NCBI RefSeq assembly: GCF_015206995.1
Contig: NZ_JADEXR010000004.1
Span: 29,673 to 93,672 of the forward strand
Length of the DNA: 64,000 nucleotides
Source of the DNA: an aff. Roholtiella sp. LEGE 12411
GTDB lineage: Bacteria > Cyanobacteriota > Cyanobacteriia > Cyanobacteriales > Nostocaceae
Direction of reading: 5' to 3'
Program-made: the position numbers and the translations under genes
Shown here: in pieces, positions 34,052 through 44,648 of the stretch
Layout of the letters: every line of letters starts with the position of its first letter
Position numbering within the stretch: the first letter of the stretch is position 1
The notes under the pieces: model-generated
What the model was told of the DNA's origin: nothing
Database searches by the model: none
Seen by the model: the letters and a program-made list of their open reading frames with translations, nothing else

Positions 34052-34706
34052 GTCATAAAGTTGGTGAATTCAACTTGATTAAGCTGTTTTACATTGACAT
34101 TTACAGTGGCGATCGCTTGCCTAAAATCAAGTAAGCATATTGGCTGAAGCTACAAGAAATATCTTGAGTCTTTAGCCTTTTAAATACTTGTGTAGTGCGT
34201 TGCTAGATAACTTGATAGGTGTAGCAGTGAAAACCTAAATTTAGGGCTTACGCATTGTAAAAATTAAGCATCAATGCACTTAGTTTATTTCAGACTGCTC
34301 ATTGACCACTCTATATACATCTGATAAGTTATCCACAAAAGCCTGGAAAAGGCAAACTTTTATGTTTAACAATTACCATTGTATACGCGATTATTTATCT
34401 CAATGTGTAAGTTCCAAAAATTTATATTTGTAAGCGTTATAAAATAGGGCAATTGCATTGCCGCTGTTGGTTTGGGAGTTTTGGATTAGCATTAGAAGCG
34501 CTGATTCTTGAATTAAAGATAAAGAAAGGTCTAATATTCTTCCTTATTTCTTAAGATTAAGTATTTCTATCTAGGCAATTTAACTCGAACACTAAGTCAA
34601 TATTGAACGTCAGAATTGAAAAACCGGGTTTATGTGCTTGAGAAGACAAAAACTTTATTGCTTCAATCCCAACCAACCCGGCTTTTATAATTATTTAATT
34701 AGTGTT
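34052..34706. other. Spacer downstream of hglB and upstream of the SDR gene
   Basis: About 650 bp without a gene-like frame. It holds a candidate terminator for the hgl operon (34624-34681) and must contain the SDR promoter. Confidence 0.5.
34624..34681 (-). terminator. Candidate terminator after hglB
   Basis: On the minus strand CCGGGTT, a 44-base loop, then AACCCGG followed by TTTTTC. It starts about 25 bp past the hglB stop. The loop is longer than usual, so confidence is moderate. Confidence 0.5.
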
Positions 34707-36206
34707 CTATGCGACATTCAAGAAACCGCTTTGAATCAAATAAGCGGTATAAGTCATCAACAATTCAGAGTCAATTGGTGGACAAACAATGGAACTGCCA
34801 GCTAGAGCATGAAGGGTATCTTGGCAGCTAATATGGGGTCTTTTGGCTTGCAAATATAAATCAGGAATGGTCAGTTGTTCATCAGACCAGCGCTCCAGTA
34901 AAAAAGGTCGCAGGGTATATAAAGGATTGTCTACAGAAGACACATTATTAATTAACTCTGCTTGCCACTGTTCATAAGGAATCATCTGAACTGGATAACC
35001 AAAAGAGCGTATCCACTCAACTAAGTTCTTCAAGGAAATGGGTTGAGGATGTTGCAAATTAAAAGCTTTACCTATCGATGCTTTCTGTCTTGATAGATAA
35101 ACAATGGCTTTGCTAACATAGTCCACAGGAGACATATCCAACATATAGTCTACATCGGGAAAACTTCCCATTTGCAAACAGCCCTTGGTCATCAGATTGA
35201 TAAAGTCATGTGTGTTGCAAATGCCTGTTTTGCTATCTCCTGAAATCAATGGTGGTCTATAGATAGTAATAGGAAGTCCTCGTTCACCAGCAATCTTGAC
35301 TAACTTTTCAGCCACCCATTTAGTCTGAGAATAACCCAGGTAAATACCTTCCCAATGACTAAATTCATCCTGTTCTTTAACTACCTTGCCAGCATAAGCA
35401 GGTGATTCAAAAATAGCGACGCTAGAAACGTAATGTACAGGCTTGACTTTAATTAGACATGCCAATCGTAAAACTTCTTGAGTTCCTAGAACATTAGCTG
35501 TTTTCAGTGCTGAATAGGGATAAACATAATTCAGCAAAGCAGCACTATGATAAATAGTATCAATGTTGGCAGCTAAGACTTGAAACTGTTCAGAACCAAG
35601 ACCTAAAAGTGGCTGAGATAAATCACCGACAACAGGAATAATTCTGGAATTAAACTGTTCTTGCCAAACTGCGTATTGTTGCAGGTTCTTTTGGAGTTTG
35701 GTCTTACCTTCTTCTGCATTAGCAGCACGCACTAAGCAATATATATCTGCCTTAGTTTCTTCTAATAATCCCTGGATTAAAAATGCTCCTAAAAAACCTG
35801 TGCCTCCAGTTATAAAGATTCTCTTGGGTTCACCTAGCACGTTAGGTACAGCACCAGGATGAATAGTAGGGTCAAGAACAGCCTCGGCTTTCAAATTTAG
35901 AACAGGGGTGGCAGTATTGACATTCCCTGTGTCTTGAACCTCTGACTTTTCTTGTAATTCTTCAGCTAAACGCTGTGAAAGAGCTTCAATATTTGGGTAA
36001 TGCCACAAAAGAAGTGGAGATGGTTGAAATCCCAGCAATTTCTCCAATTTACCCACTAGAATCATTGCCTGGGCTGAATCCAAACCATAGCTTTCTAAAT
36101 GCTCTTTGACATCTATTTCATCGGTTTCTAACTTGAGCAAAGCAGCTAAGTTAGACACTAAGAAAACTTGAATATCTGCCGCTGTACAAGCCTGTTTTAT
36201 ACTCAT
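34707..36206 (-). CDS. hglB: HglB: carrier-protein plus thioester reductase, heterocyst glycolipid type
   Basis: 499 residues. Residues 10-90 are a phosphopantetheine carrier domain with Ser44 in GLDSAQAM. Residues ~125-499 are an NAD(P)-binding thioester reductase domain ([45 protein letters not shown]). The enzyme would load the finished polyketide chain and release it by reduction, giving the alcohol needed in heterocyst glycolipid aglycones. It is the last gene of the hgl line, 3 bp after hglA. ATG at 36204-36206. Also known as HetM in Anabaena. Confidence 0.92.
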   Translation of the reverse strand: MSIKQACTAADIQVFLVSNLAALLKLETDEIDVKEHLESYGLDSAQAMILVGKLEKLLGFQPSPLLLWHYPNIEALSQRLAEELQEKSEVQDTGNVNTATPVLNLKAEAVLDPTIHPGAVPNVLGEPKRIFITGGTGFLGAFLIQGLLEETKADIYCLVRAANAEEGKTKLQKNLQQYAVWQEQFNSRIIPVVGDLSQPLLGLGSEQFQVLAANIDTIYHSAALLNYVYPYSALKTANVLGTQEVLRLACLIKVKPVHYVSSVAIFESPAYAGKVVKEQDEFSHWEGIYLGYSQTKWVAEKLVKIAGERGLPITIYRPPLISGDSKTGICNTHDFINLMTKGCLQMGSFPDVDYMLDMSPVDYVSKAIVYLSRQKASIGKAFNLQHPQPISLKNLVEWIRSFGYPVQMIPYEQWQAELINNVSSVDNPLYTLRPFLLERWSDEQLTIPDLYLQAKRPHISCQDTLHALAGSSIVCPPIDSELLMTYTAYLIQSGFLNVA

Positions 36207-36209
36207 TTT

Positions 36210-37880
36210 TTAGCTCTCCAATCGTGTAGAACAAGGGTGATATTGACTGTAATAATTAGGTATTTGCAATCCTTGAATTTTTAAGCTTTGGATACGGTAT
36301 AAAAAGACTGCACCAGTCATAATTTGGTCAGCAACATCAACGACTCGACGATTTTTTGGTTCAGATAGATAAGAACCTTTTACCCAGTCATTAAAACTAC
36401 CCATTGCTGGGCCACACCAAATTTGATAATCGACTTCTCGACCTTTTTCACCAGAACTAGACCAACGGGAAGATAATCCTAAATACCAGCGGAAAATTAA
36501 AGCCATTTTGAGCTTAGAATTATTCACAGCTTTGCCTAACTTTTCAGGATTTTTTTGCGACAAATAAGCCGCAGTTCCTTCCCATACCTCAGCAATACTT
36601 TTGCGAAAAACTTGCTTTTCTAATTTCTCTCTTTCTGCTAAAGGAATGTCTTCAATCGAATCATAAGTTCGATATAGTTCAAATAATTTCTGCGCTCGCA
36701 TCGGGAACATCGTACCCCGTTTGAGGACTTGAAGTTTCACCCCCATTTCAAACATATCTGCGGCTGGAGCCATCATCACATCAGCCATTTCTGCTTGAGC
36801 TAATAGTTTCTTAGTATGTTCACAAGCACCAGATTCAATACATGACTGATTAATTGAGCCAGTCATAATATAAGCAGCACCCATCATAAAGGCTGCTAAA
36901 GCTGATTGGGGTGTAGCAATTCCTCCTGCGACGCCAACTCTCACGGGTGTTTGGTAATGATATTGTGATTGAATATCATCACGTAAAGCAATCATCGAAG
37001 GTAACAGACAAACTAAAGGACGATTGTCTGTATGACCACCAGAATCAGCCTCAACAGTAATATCATCAGCCATAGGAACTTTGGCTGCAAGAGTTGCTTG
37101 TAACTCAGTAATGAGTCTTTGCTCAACAAGTTCCTTGAGGATTTTAGCTGGTGCAGGCTGGAGAAATTTAGTCGCTACTTCTCGGCGAGAAATTTTAGCA
37201 ATGACTTTATTTTTGATTTGAATTTGATTGGCGTCATTTAAACTAAGTCCAGCAGCACGGTAGTAGACAATGTTGGGAGTCAAGTCGAGAAATGCGGAAG
37301 CTTCTACCGTTGTGACTTGATATTTGAGATATAAACCTACCGCACGCCGTTCAATTGCAGGTTCATTGGGACTATGAATTAAATTAAAAGCATAAGGGCC
37401 TTGAGGTAAAGCTTGTTGAATGTGATTAATCGCTGCTTCTAAACGCTCAGGAGTTAAACCACCAGCACCAAAGGAACTTAAAATTTGCTGTTTACCAAGT
37501 GCAATCACCATTTCTTCAGAAGCAATACCGCCAGCCATTGCACCAGTAACATAAGCATATTTGACGCCATGAGAAGAGAGAAAATTCGGATCTCCTAATT
37601 GTTGAATACGAATTGGTGGGACAAATGTCAGCAGTTCTACTTGTGCTGTTGTGCCATGAGCAACAGGAGATAAATATCCTTCGTTAGTGACACCAATTCT
37701 TCCAGCAACTTGAACAATGTAGCAAGGTTTATCTAATACCATCAATTTTTCTTTGATGGCTGATTGCTCAAAAGATATAGATTCTAAAGAACCTTTCCAA
37801 ACTTGGTTTTGCTTGTAGGAATAAGTAGAAAAACCAAGAGCATTGCTATGTTTTTTGAGTACTGTATCCACAGTTTGCAT
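36210..37880 (-). CDS. hglA: PfaD-family enoyl reductase of the hgl cluster
   Basis: 556 residues of the PfaD (FMN-dependent, nitronate-monooxygenase-like) family. FMN barrel motifs are visible (GVAGGIATPQSALAAFMMGAAYIMTGSINQ; EADSGGHTDNRPL; the conserved GAGGL). PfaD proteins reduce the enoyl group of PUFA-synthase type PKS intermediates. The symbol is taken from gene order (E-G-D-C-A-B) as I recall it in Anabaena and is less certain than the function. The ATG is at 37878-37880. It is preceded by a 101-bp gap after hglC and followed almost directly by hglB. Confidence 0.85.
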   Translation of the reverse strand: MQTVDTVLKKHSNALGFSTYSYKQNQVWKGSLESISFEQSAIKEKLMVLDKPCYIVQVAGRIGVTNEGYLSPVAHGTTAQVELLTFVPPIRIQQLGDPNFLSSHGVKYAYVTGAMAGGIASEEMVIALGKQQILSSFGAGGLTPERLEAAINHIQQALPQGPYAFNLIHSPNEPAIERRAVGLYLKYQVTTVEASAFLDLTPNIVYYRAAGLSLNDANQIQIKNKVIAKISRREVATKFLQPAPAKILKELVEQRLITELQATLAAKVPMADDITVEADSGGHTDNRPLVCLLPSMIALRDDIQSQYHYQTPVRVGVAGGIATPQSALAAFMMGAAYIMTGSINQSCIESGACEHTKKLLAQAEMADVMMAPAADMFEMGVKLQVLKRGTMFPMRAQKLFELYRTYDSIEDIPLAEREKLEKQVFRKSIAEVWEGTAAYLSQKNPEKLGKAVNNSKLKMALIFRWYLGLSSRWSSSGEKGREVDYQIWCGPAMGSFNDWVKGSYLSEPKNRRVVDVADQIMTGAVFLYRIQSLKIQGLQIPNYYSQYHPCSTRLES

Positions 37881-37981
37881 AATATATACCTCGAATGAGA
37901 AATGCTAACATCATCACGGATGAAAATTGGGCGTTTTATATCCACTTCATGATTTAATATGCAAACTCAATAAGTTACTAC

Positions 37982-40900
37982 TTATTGATTAAGCAAATTT
38001 TCGATGGCAGACAATTGTAATTGGATGATTGCACTTAGTTGCTTACTAGATTCTTGTCTAGCTTCTAAAAAGGCAATGTGTGCTTTATTAATACTGGAAT
38101 TATTAGCAATCAGTTTTTGATACTGAGACTTACTAAAATTTAATAAGGCGACTGGATGACCACAATTGTTAGATACAGTAGCAGAATTCGGAACACTTTG
38201 ATTAATTTTCTGTTGATGGACATTTGATTTAGAAGATTGTAATTGTTCTTGAAATGGAAAAGAATCGTTATCAATAATGCTTGGATTTGTAGAGAAATTA
38301 ATAATTTCAAACTCTCTAACATTAGGTATGGTTTGATGCTGCTGTACAACAGGCTCACGCATGAATTTACTAGTTTGATTTTGAAAAAACTTACGGTTTT
38401 CATGACTCAAGATTTTGGCGGTAATTGAATTGCCACCCAAGGTAATAATTCTGAGAGTTGTTTGACTTTGGTTAGCAGTTTCTTTGGCTAAACAGTAAAG
38501 TGGTGATAAGTCTAAATCAACTTGATGGCTGAGGAGTTTTGCTAGTGCTTTGATAATGGAAGTATGGTCGTCAATACCTCTGCGATTAAGAGATACTGTA
38601 ATGTGTTCTTTATTTTTGAGGATTGTATCAATCAATCGAGAACAGACACCACCAGCACCAGCTTCGACAAATATTTTTGCTCCATCATCGTAGACACGAT
38701 TAACTAATCGTGGAAAATCAAGTTGTTCACATTGGACTTTTGCAATACTGTGAGCGATGGCTTCTCTACGAGAGGCTTCCCCAACGCCGATCGCCTCATT
38801 ATCGAGTGTGATAGGTTGATACTCAGCAGCGGAATAAAAAACAATATCTGGGATATTTTGGGATGGTAAGGTGTTTAGCTTCCTGATTTCCTCATATTCC
38901 GATCGCATCGCCTCACAATGGATTACATAATCGAAGGGAGCAGGGAAAGCGTTGCAACCTAGAGTGTTGATCAATCTCTCACAGGCTGCTGTCTCACCAG
39001 CAATTACGACTTCTTCGGATGTATTAATTTGAGTTAAATAAACACGATTCTCGTTTTTAAGATATTCTCTGACCTGGGATGGACTGGCTATGAGAATATA
39101 GTTACTCCAAAAATTATTGTCTGTAGATGAAGATGCTTTTGGTAATCCCCAATATTCACGCACGGCATTTTTCGGGCCCGATAACCTGTCTCTAAACAGA
39201 GCCGATGAGTTAAAGATGTTACTCCCTTGATAAAAATTGCTCCAAACTCCTTGGGCAATCATCATACTAACTTCACCCAGACTATAGCCAAACACATATT
39301 TTGGTTTGACTTGAAAATCATCACGGATAATGGTAGTGATTAGTCTGGTAACAAACATTTCCTCTTCAAACATTACCAGAGTGTTATTATGCAATTGCTT
39401 TTCCAGATTTTCCAGTTGTCTGGTTGACAATTTATTTAAGCTTCTGGGGTAAACCAGCTTCTCAACCTCGGTAGCACGGTTGTAGAGATTATTGCTTTTT
39501 AAGTCCTCGAAGGCTTTGGGGAATAAGCGGAAAAGATTACGAGCGATGCCAAGATAAGAATTGACTGCGGCTGGATAAACGTAAGCAATTTCGCCCTTTT
39601 TACCCAGTGGTTTAGCTGTAAAATAACTACCTATGGGTGTTTGCCAGTCTGCATCTTGCTCAAAGGCGCTATTAATACCTTTACGAGCAGATTCAATTTC
39701 TTTAACTAATTCTTGTTGGTTACGTCCTGCGATCGCTATGACATAATTTGTCTGTGAACGCTCTTTAAAGGTAATAAATGTCTGGTTAGCAGCAACTGAT
39801 AGAGAAGAGCAATTTTCGATGGTTTGTTGGAGATTATCTAAAGCTTCTAGTAAATTTGAACGCTCTACCGCTGCTAGGGGAAAAAGATAAAAAGGCTTTT
39901 GCTGTAAATAGCTGCTGCTGCGCTCTTTCTGGTTAGGTTCTTCCGACAAAATTAAATGAGCATAACTCCCATCTATCCCCATACTATTAACTGCTGCTAT
40001 TCTGCGTGTCCCATCTTTGCTAAGAAACCAAGGTCTTGATTCCGTGGCGACATAAAAAGGGCTACCTTCCCAAACTTGTGGTGTCTTGACGCCAGACCAA
40101 TTAGGGGTAGCAGGAATGTATCTGTAATGAAGGCACAGAGCGGCTTTAATCAAACTGGCAATTCCCGAAGCCACATAAGTATGACCGATATTAGACTTGA
40201 CGCTACCTAGAGCACAGTTTTGACTATTGTCACTTTGACAATAGGCTTGGAGTAATCCTGTGATTTCAGCTTCATCTTCTTGGGGTATACCACTACCACA
40301 AACTTCCACATAGTTAACGTCTGTAGATTGAATATCTGCCATCTGGAAAGCTTGTTTGCAGACTTGGTTAATAATTTCCTCATTTTTATGGCCTTGTCCG
40401 AAACTAATGGCATCAATGACTGCATAAATGCGATCGCTTGAGGTGTTGGCACAGGCGTTGGCGCAGCCACCGCCGTTTTGTTGTGCTGTTTCGTAACGCT
40501 TCAGGACGACTGCGCCTGCACCTTCGCCAATCATCCACCCATTCGCTTTTTGGTCATAACTTAAGGTATTGACACCAGTATTAATTTTTGCCAATTGGTT
40601 TCGCAACAAGACATTTTCCACGCCTCCTGCTAAATCAACAGCACCAACAACTACAGCATCAACTTCGCCAGTAGTTAGTAGCATTTGTGCCACTTCCAAG
40701 GCTTTGAAAGCAGAAGTTTCCACCGCAGTTACGGTGAATGCAGGCCCGGTGAAATTCCACAGCGCAGAAATCCGACTCGCCATGATATTGGCGATGTAAC
40801 TCAAATATTCGCCAATATCTACTTGAGAGTGAACACTATCTTTAACAATAGTTTCCAGTTGAGCAATTTTGTCTGCTGACAAAGAAATATTGGCAGCATT

Positions 40901-41371
40901 CAGACCATCTTTGATCTGCCAAGACAAATTCCATCTTTGCTGCAATTGATGAACAGAAAATTCTGTCTCGGCAGCAATAATAACTGCGACATTGCCTCCT
41001 TCTGGAATGTTCGCATCTTTCAAGGCGCGATGGGTAACTTTTAGTAGTAGCAATTGTTGAGGATTGAGTTTCTCTAATTCATTTGGAGGGATTTTATAAG
41101 CTAAATAATCGATTTCAAAATCTGTAATGTATGCCCCCAAAGGTGCTTTTCCATCTGCTAAACCATACTCTTTAAGTAAGTCTTCTTTCTCTTCTATTCC
41201 ATACCATCTTTTAGGTGGTAGAGAAATAAAATGCTGTTTACCTTCATAAATACTACGTTCAAAAGCATCTAATCCATTGCACTCACCAAAAAAGGCATCC
41301 ATACCGACGATCGCAATTTTGGCTAGTGGCACAGGTTGAGTTATGCTGATACTTTCTTGTTCAAGACTCAT
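37982..41371 (-). CDS. hglC: HglC: chain-length-factor plus acyltransferase (PfaB-like)
   Basis: 1129 residues. The first ~480 are a ketosynthase-like chain-length factor: the catalytic Cys is replaced by Glu218 (TAVETS) and the HGTGT His is lost (VCGSGIPQE), while the NIGH motif stays. An acyltransferase domain follows (about 590-890) with the PfaB-like YVYPAAVNSYLGIARNLFRLFP and active Ser697 in GYSLGE. After ~930 the protein is Gln/Asn/Ser-rich and unstructured. It pairs with the catalytic ketosynthase HglD, whose stop it overlaps (ATGA), so the two are probably made in equal amounts as a KS-CLF pair. Confidence 0.9.
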   Translation of the reverse strand: MSLEQESISITQPVPLAKIAIVGMDAFFGECNGLDAFERSIYEGKQHFISLPPKRWYGIEEKEDLLKEYGLADGKAPLGAYITDFEIDYLAYKIPPNELEKLNPQQLLLLKVTHRALKDANIPEGGNVAVIIAAETEFSVHQLQQRWNLSWQIKDGLNAANISLSADKIAQLETIVKDSVHSQVDIGEYLSYIANIMASRISALWNFTGPAFTVTAVETSAFKALEVAQMLLTTGEVDAVVVGAVDLAGGVENVLLRNQLAKINTGVNTLSYDQKANGWMIGEGAGAVVLKRYETAQQNGGGCANACANTSSDRIYAVIDAISFGQGHKNEEIINQVCKQAFQMADIQSTDVNYVEVCGSGIPQEDEAEITGLLQAYCQSDNSQNCALGSVKSNIGHTYVASGIASLIKAALCLHYRYIPATPNWSGVKTPQVWEGSPFYVATESRPWFLSKDGTRRIAAVNSMGIDGSYAHLILSEEPNQKERSSSYLQQKPFYLFPLAAVERSNLLEALDNLQQTIENCSSLSVAANQTFITFKERSQTNYVIAIAGRNQQELVKEIESARKGINSAFEQDADWQTPIGSYFTAKPLGKKGEIAYVYPAAVNSYLGIARNLFRLFPKAFEDLKSNNLYNRATEVEKLVYPRSLNKLSTRQLENLEKQLHNNTLVMFEEEMFVTRLITTIIRDDFQVKPKYVFGYSLGEVSMMIAQGVWSNFYQGSNIFNSSALFRDRLSGPKNAVREYWGLPKASSSTDNNFWSNYILIASPSQVREYLKNENRVYLTQINTSEEVVIAGETAACERLINTLGCNAFPAPFDYVIHCEAMRSEYEEIRKLNTLPSQNIPDIVFYSAAEYQPITLDNEAIGVGEASRREAIAHSIAKVQCEQLDFPRLVNRVYDDGAKIFVEAGAGGVCSRLIDTILKNKEHITVSLNRRGIDDHTSIIKALAKLLSHQVDLDLSPLYCLAKETANQSQTTLRIITLGGNSITAKILSHENRKFFQNQTSKFMREPVVQQHQTIPNVREFEIINFSTNPSIIDNDSFPFQEQLQSSKSNVHQQKINQSVPNSATVSNNCGHPVALLNFSKSQYQKLIANNSSINKAHIAFLEARQESSKQLSAIIQLQLSAIENLLNQ

Positions 41372-42732
41372 TTTACTATGTCCCCTTGTTCAAGAATCAA
41401 ATGAGAGTTAGTTCCTCCAAAACCGAAAGCACTTAAAGCTGCGCGTTTAGTTACAGCATTATTGGGCCATGTTGTTGGAGTTCTGACAATATTTTTCGCG
41501 GAAATTATACTATCCTCAGAACCTATAGGTTCTGTAACATTAATAGTTGCTGGAATCACGCCATGAGACATACTTAAAATTGTCTTAGTTAAGCTAACCA
41601 TACCGGCAGCGACTAACAAATGACCGACATTAGCTTTGGTAGAACCAACCAAAGGTGCTGCTTGGTGTTGACCAAAGAATGTTTCTATAGAGTTGAATTC
41701 GGTAGTATCTCCCAGTAAAGTGCCAGTGGCATGACACTCCATATAATCAATTGCTTTTGGACTGAGTTTTGCCTCAGTATAAGCTCTCTCAAAAGCCAAT
41801 GTTTGCCCTTTAGAATTAGGACTAAGTAGGTGCTTGCCCTTACCATCATTTGAGAGTCCATTACCACAGATTGTAGCTAAAATTCTATCGCCGTCTCTAA
41901 CAGCATCATTATATCGTTTGAGTACGACCATCCCAATACCTTCGGCTGTAATCAGTCCTCTGGATGATTTATCTAAAGGGCGACTAATTCCGTTTTCTGG
42001 ATAACCTTGAATACCAGAAAACAACATCTGTAAAAATAACGGATCAGAACAACTGATTGCGCCAGATAACATCAAGTCAGCTTTACCAGACCACAGATAG
42101 TGAGATGCTAACTTAATTGCATAAAATGATGATGAACAGGCAGCATCTATACAAAAATGATTACTAGATAGAGAAAAAGATTGGGCAATTAAAGCTGCCG
42201 GGAAGCCAGATATCATCGCATTGTATGGAGAAGGTTTAGCGGCTGTTGGTAAAGCTGCTAAATGAAAATCTGGCTCCTCTAAAAGTTCGGCGATCGCAGG
42301 TTCAATAGTTTTATCATAAATTGGTGCAAATAATCGAGTAGACGATTTAGTTGGGAACGAGAGATTTCCCAAAATTACCCCACATTTTGAGAGCACATTT
42401 TGATTTCCCCAATAACCACTCTGCACAATTGCTTGCTTAGCAGCATAAAGCGACCATTTAAAGGTATTATCCAAGCTTTCTGCAAAATCTGATGACAGAT
42501 TGTATTCACTGGCATCAAACTGAAAGTTACGAATGAATCCTCCCTTGAGAAGATATATTTTTTCTGATTGACCTTTATCTGGATTGTAAAAGATTGTAGG
42601 ATCTATCCCCATTTCTTCCACAGTCATAGATGATGTAGAATCTTTTTGCTCAGTTATATTCTGCCAAAATTCTTCAGGGTTTTTAGCATCTGGGAAAAGG
42701 CATGATAATCCGATAATGGCTATTTTTTCCAC
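41368..42732 (-). CDS. hglD: HglD: stand-alone ketosynthase (PfaC KS-like)
   Basis: 454 residues, a single active beta-ketoacyl synthase: Cys199 in IDAACSSSF, first His in CHATGT and second His in STKANVGH. It starts directly with KIAIIGLSCLFPDA and ends with GFGGTNSHLILEQ, so there is no other domain. In Pfa-type synthases this KS is fused to the chain-length factor in PfaC; here the two are separate ORFs overlapping by 4 bp. It follows hglG after 48 bp. ATG at 42730-42732. Confidence 0.92.
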   Translation of the reverse strand: MEKIAIIGLSCLFPDAKNPEEFWQNITEQKDSTSSMTVEEMGIDPTIFYNPDKGQSEKIYLLKGGFIRNFQFDASEYNLSSDFAESLDNTFKWSLYAAKQAIVQSGYWGNQNVLSKCGVILGNLSFPTKSSTRLFAPIYDKTIEPAIAELLEEPDFHLAALPTAAKPSPYNAMISGFPAALIAQSFSLSSNHFCIDAACSSSFYAIKLASHYLWSGKADLMLSGAISCSDPLFLQMLFSGIQGYPENGISRPLDKSSRGLITAEGIGMVVLKRYNDAVRDGDRILATICGNGLSNDGKGKHLLSPNSKGQTLAFERAYTEAKLSPKAIDYMECHATGTLLGDTTEFNSIETFFGQHQAAPLVGSTKANVGHLLVAAGMVSLTKTILSMSHGVIPATINVTEPIGSEDSIISAKNIVRTPTTWPNNAVTKRAALSAFGFGGTNSHLILEQGDIVK

Positions 42733-42780
42733 TGTTGATATCCGTTACTGTAACTTCAAAATTGCAACAGCAAAGAGTTA

Positions 42781-44514
42781 TTAGTTACGTCTGAGTAGTT
42801 GCATAGGCAAAATAACTGCTTTGGCTTCAAGAGTATGTGTGTATATTTGTCCTTGACGATTATGGAGAATGAAATTGGCAGTGACACTACTTTCATTTTT
42901 TCCCTTTATTTCACAAGAAACATAAAAAGGTTCATTGCATGGTGTAACAGCAAACTGTTCAGATAACCTCAACTGTCCAGGTAAACAAAGCTCTTGATGA
43001 AAATGGCTCAACCAAATCCATAAGGATTGCGTACTTAGGTCAGTTGTATAAGGATTGAACCATTGGATGGGAAATTGTCCTTGTTGCTTGCTTGTAATTT
43101 CTTGCCAAAGACATTCGATAGTAATTTTCTCTTGACTAATATTTAAAACTCTGGTGATTTGCTGAAATGATGATCCATGAAATAATGAAAAGTTTCCATT
43201 TTGATAAAAATCTTTACCAGTAGTATTGATGATATTATCCTCCATGAGATTCATGGACTCATAAATGGGAATAGCTGGTATTTCTTTGACTAGTTTTATG
43301 CAAGCTTGGAAATGATAATGAATTTTCTCTTCAGAATTTTTACTCAGTATTGTAGTTTGTAATTCCAGAGAATCAGAATTGCTGTGCTCAACTTCTTGCA
43401 ACTCTAGAATGTATTCGCTTGCTAGAGTTTCATTAAAAATAATTCCCTTCAAAACTTTGAAATTTTTAAAACTAAAACATTTATAACCTGGATATAGTTC
43501 CTCACAAGCATTAATCATCCAGGACATAGCACAGGTAGCTGGTAAAACTGGAGAACCAGCAATGACATGATCGTACAAAAAAGGATTTTCTTCCAGTGTC
43601 ATCCGCCGACGAATACGATAGCTTCTTAGTTGCGAATCTAAGGGTGCAGGAGTCGGTCTGATTCGACTACCAATCACAACTTGTGTATTGTGATGATGAT
43701 TGGGATGCAACTCGTTGACTAACATTTGTGTGCCAACTTCCACAGGAATAATCTCAATACCCCGTTCAGCAAAAGCCTTTTTGAGTTCGGGTGTCACCAT
43801 ACCACTATCCCAAGCTCCCCAATTAATCGCCACCGCGTGACAAGCAGGATAGTTTTGTTTAATTAAATGGGCTGATTTGTTGAGAATTTCATTAGCGATC
43901 GCATAATCAGTTTGACCAACATTCCCGTAAAATCCAGTTACAGAAGAAAACAAAACTAAATGCTGAAGTTGCTCAGGATTGACACAAGATAAGAGATTTT
44001 CCAACCCCTGAACTTTAGCTGCATAAACCTTCTCAAAATCCTGCTCTGTTTTCTTTTCAATTAACTTATCAGCCAAATTACCCGCACCGTGGATAATTCC
44101 TGTAATCGCACCCAAACGTTGCACAGCAGCAGCCAATTTTTCCTGTAAAGCCGCCGGCTCTGTAACATCGACACTAATATATTCTACTTGGGCTCCAGTT
44201 AATTGAATTGAACAGAGAGTTTTTTGGATTTCGCGGCTGGAAGTAATCTTGTTATATACCTTTTGCACACTCATCGGTGTGGGTTTTTCACCTAGAGCCA
44301 GAAGATTCTCCATGATGCGTTTTTTCAAAGCGGAATCTTCAAAACAACCTTGAGCAAAATCAGGCTCAGTTTCTAATAATTCTGAACGACCCAGAAGAAT
44401 AAACTTGCAAGGTTGGTACTGTGCTAATTTGATAGTACACTCAGCCGTAATTCCTTTTGCACCGCCGCTTACAACAAACACAGATGATGGACTAAGCTGG
44501 GCTGTTTGTGTCAT
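42781..44514 (-). CDS. hglG: Ketoreductase plus dehydratase-like protein of the hgl cluster
   Basis: 577 residues. Residues ~10-270 are a PKS ketoreductase catalytic subdomain (VFVVSGGAKGITAECTIKLAQ; HGAGNLADK; SSVTGFYGNVGQTDYAIANEIL with the catalytic Ser and Tyr). Residues ~290-577 are a double-hotdog dehydratase-like domain with a His in DHVIAGSPVLP. The ketoreductase's structural half appears to sit at the C-terminus of HglE, so the domain is divided between two polypeptides. The symbol is from gene order and is uncertain. ATG at 44512-44514, after a 134-bp gap containing two hairpins. Confidence 0.8.
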   Translation of the reverse strand: MTQTAQLSPSSVFVVSGGAKGITAECTIKLAQYQPCKFILLGRSELLETEPDFAQGCFEDSALKKRIMENLLALGEKPTPMSVQKVYNKITSSREIQKTLCSIQLTGAQVEYISVDVTEPAALQEKLAAAVQRLGAITGIIHGAGNLADKLIEKKTEQDFEKVYAAKVQGLENLLSCVNPEQLQHLVLFSSVTGFYGNVGQTDYAIANEILNKSAHLIKQNYPACHAVAINWGAWDSGMVTPELKKAFAERGIEIIPVEVGTQMLVNELHPNHHHNTQVVIGSRIRPTPAPLDSQLRSYRIRRRMTLEENPFLYDHVIAGSPVLPATCAMSWMINACEELYPGYKCFSFKNFKVLKGIIFNETLASEYILELQEVEHSNSDSLELQTTILSKNSEEKIHYHFQACIKLVKEIPAIPIYESMNLMEDNIINTTGKDFYQNGNFSLFHGSSFQQITRVLNISQEKITIECLWQEITSKQQGQFPIQWFNPYTTDLSTQSLWIWLSHFHQELCLPGQLRLSEQFAVTPCNEPFYVSCEIKGKNESSVTANFILHNRQGQIYTHTLEAKAVILPMQLLRRN

Positions 44515-44554
44515 AAATCCTCTGAAATATCTGCATAAATCTAATTACTTATTT

Positions 44555-44620
44555 CCTCTGCGGTTCGTTTCCAAATTTTTGATATAACCGCAGAGGAGCC
44601 AGTGCGTTGTAGCAACTGGC
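44555..44620 (-). other. Two adjacent hairpins between hglE and hglG
   Basis: CCTCTGCGGTT / AACCGCAGAGG (11-bp arms, 44555-44565 and 44586-44596) and GCCAGT / ACTGGC (44598-44603 and 44615-44620) in the only long gap within the hgl line. No T-run marks a terminator. They may set the relative amount of HglE and downstream proteins; the second resembles a dispersed Nostoc repeat. Confidence 0.55.
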
Positions 44621-44648
44621 GTCGCCCCGTCAGGAACAGATGAGGTGA

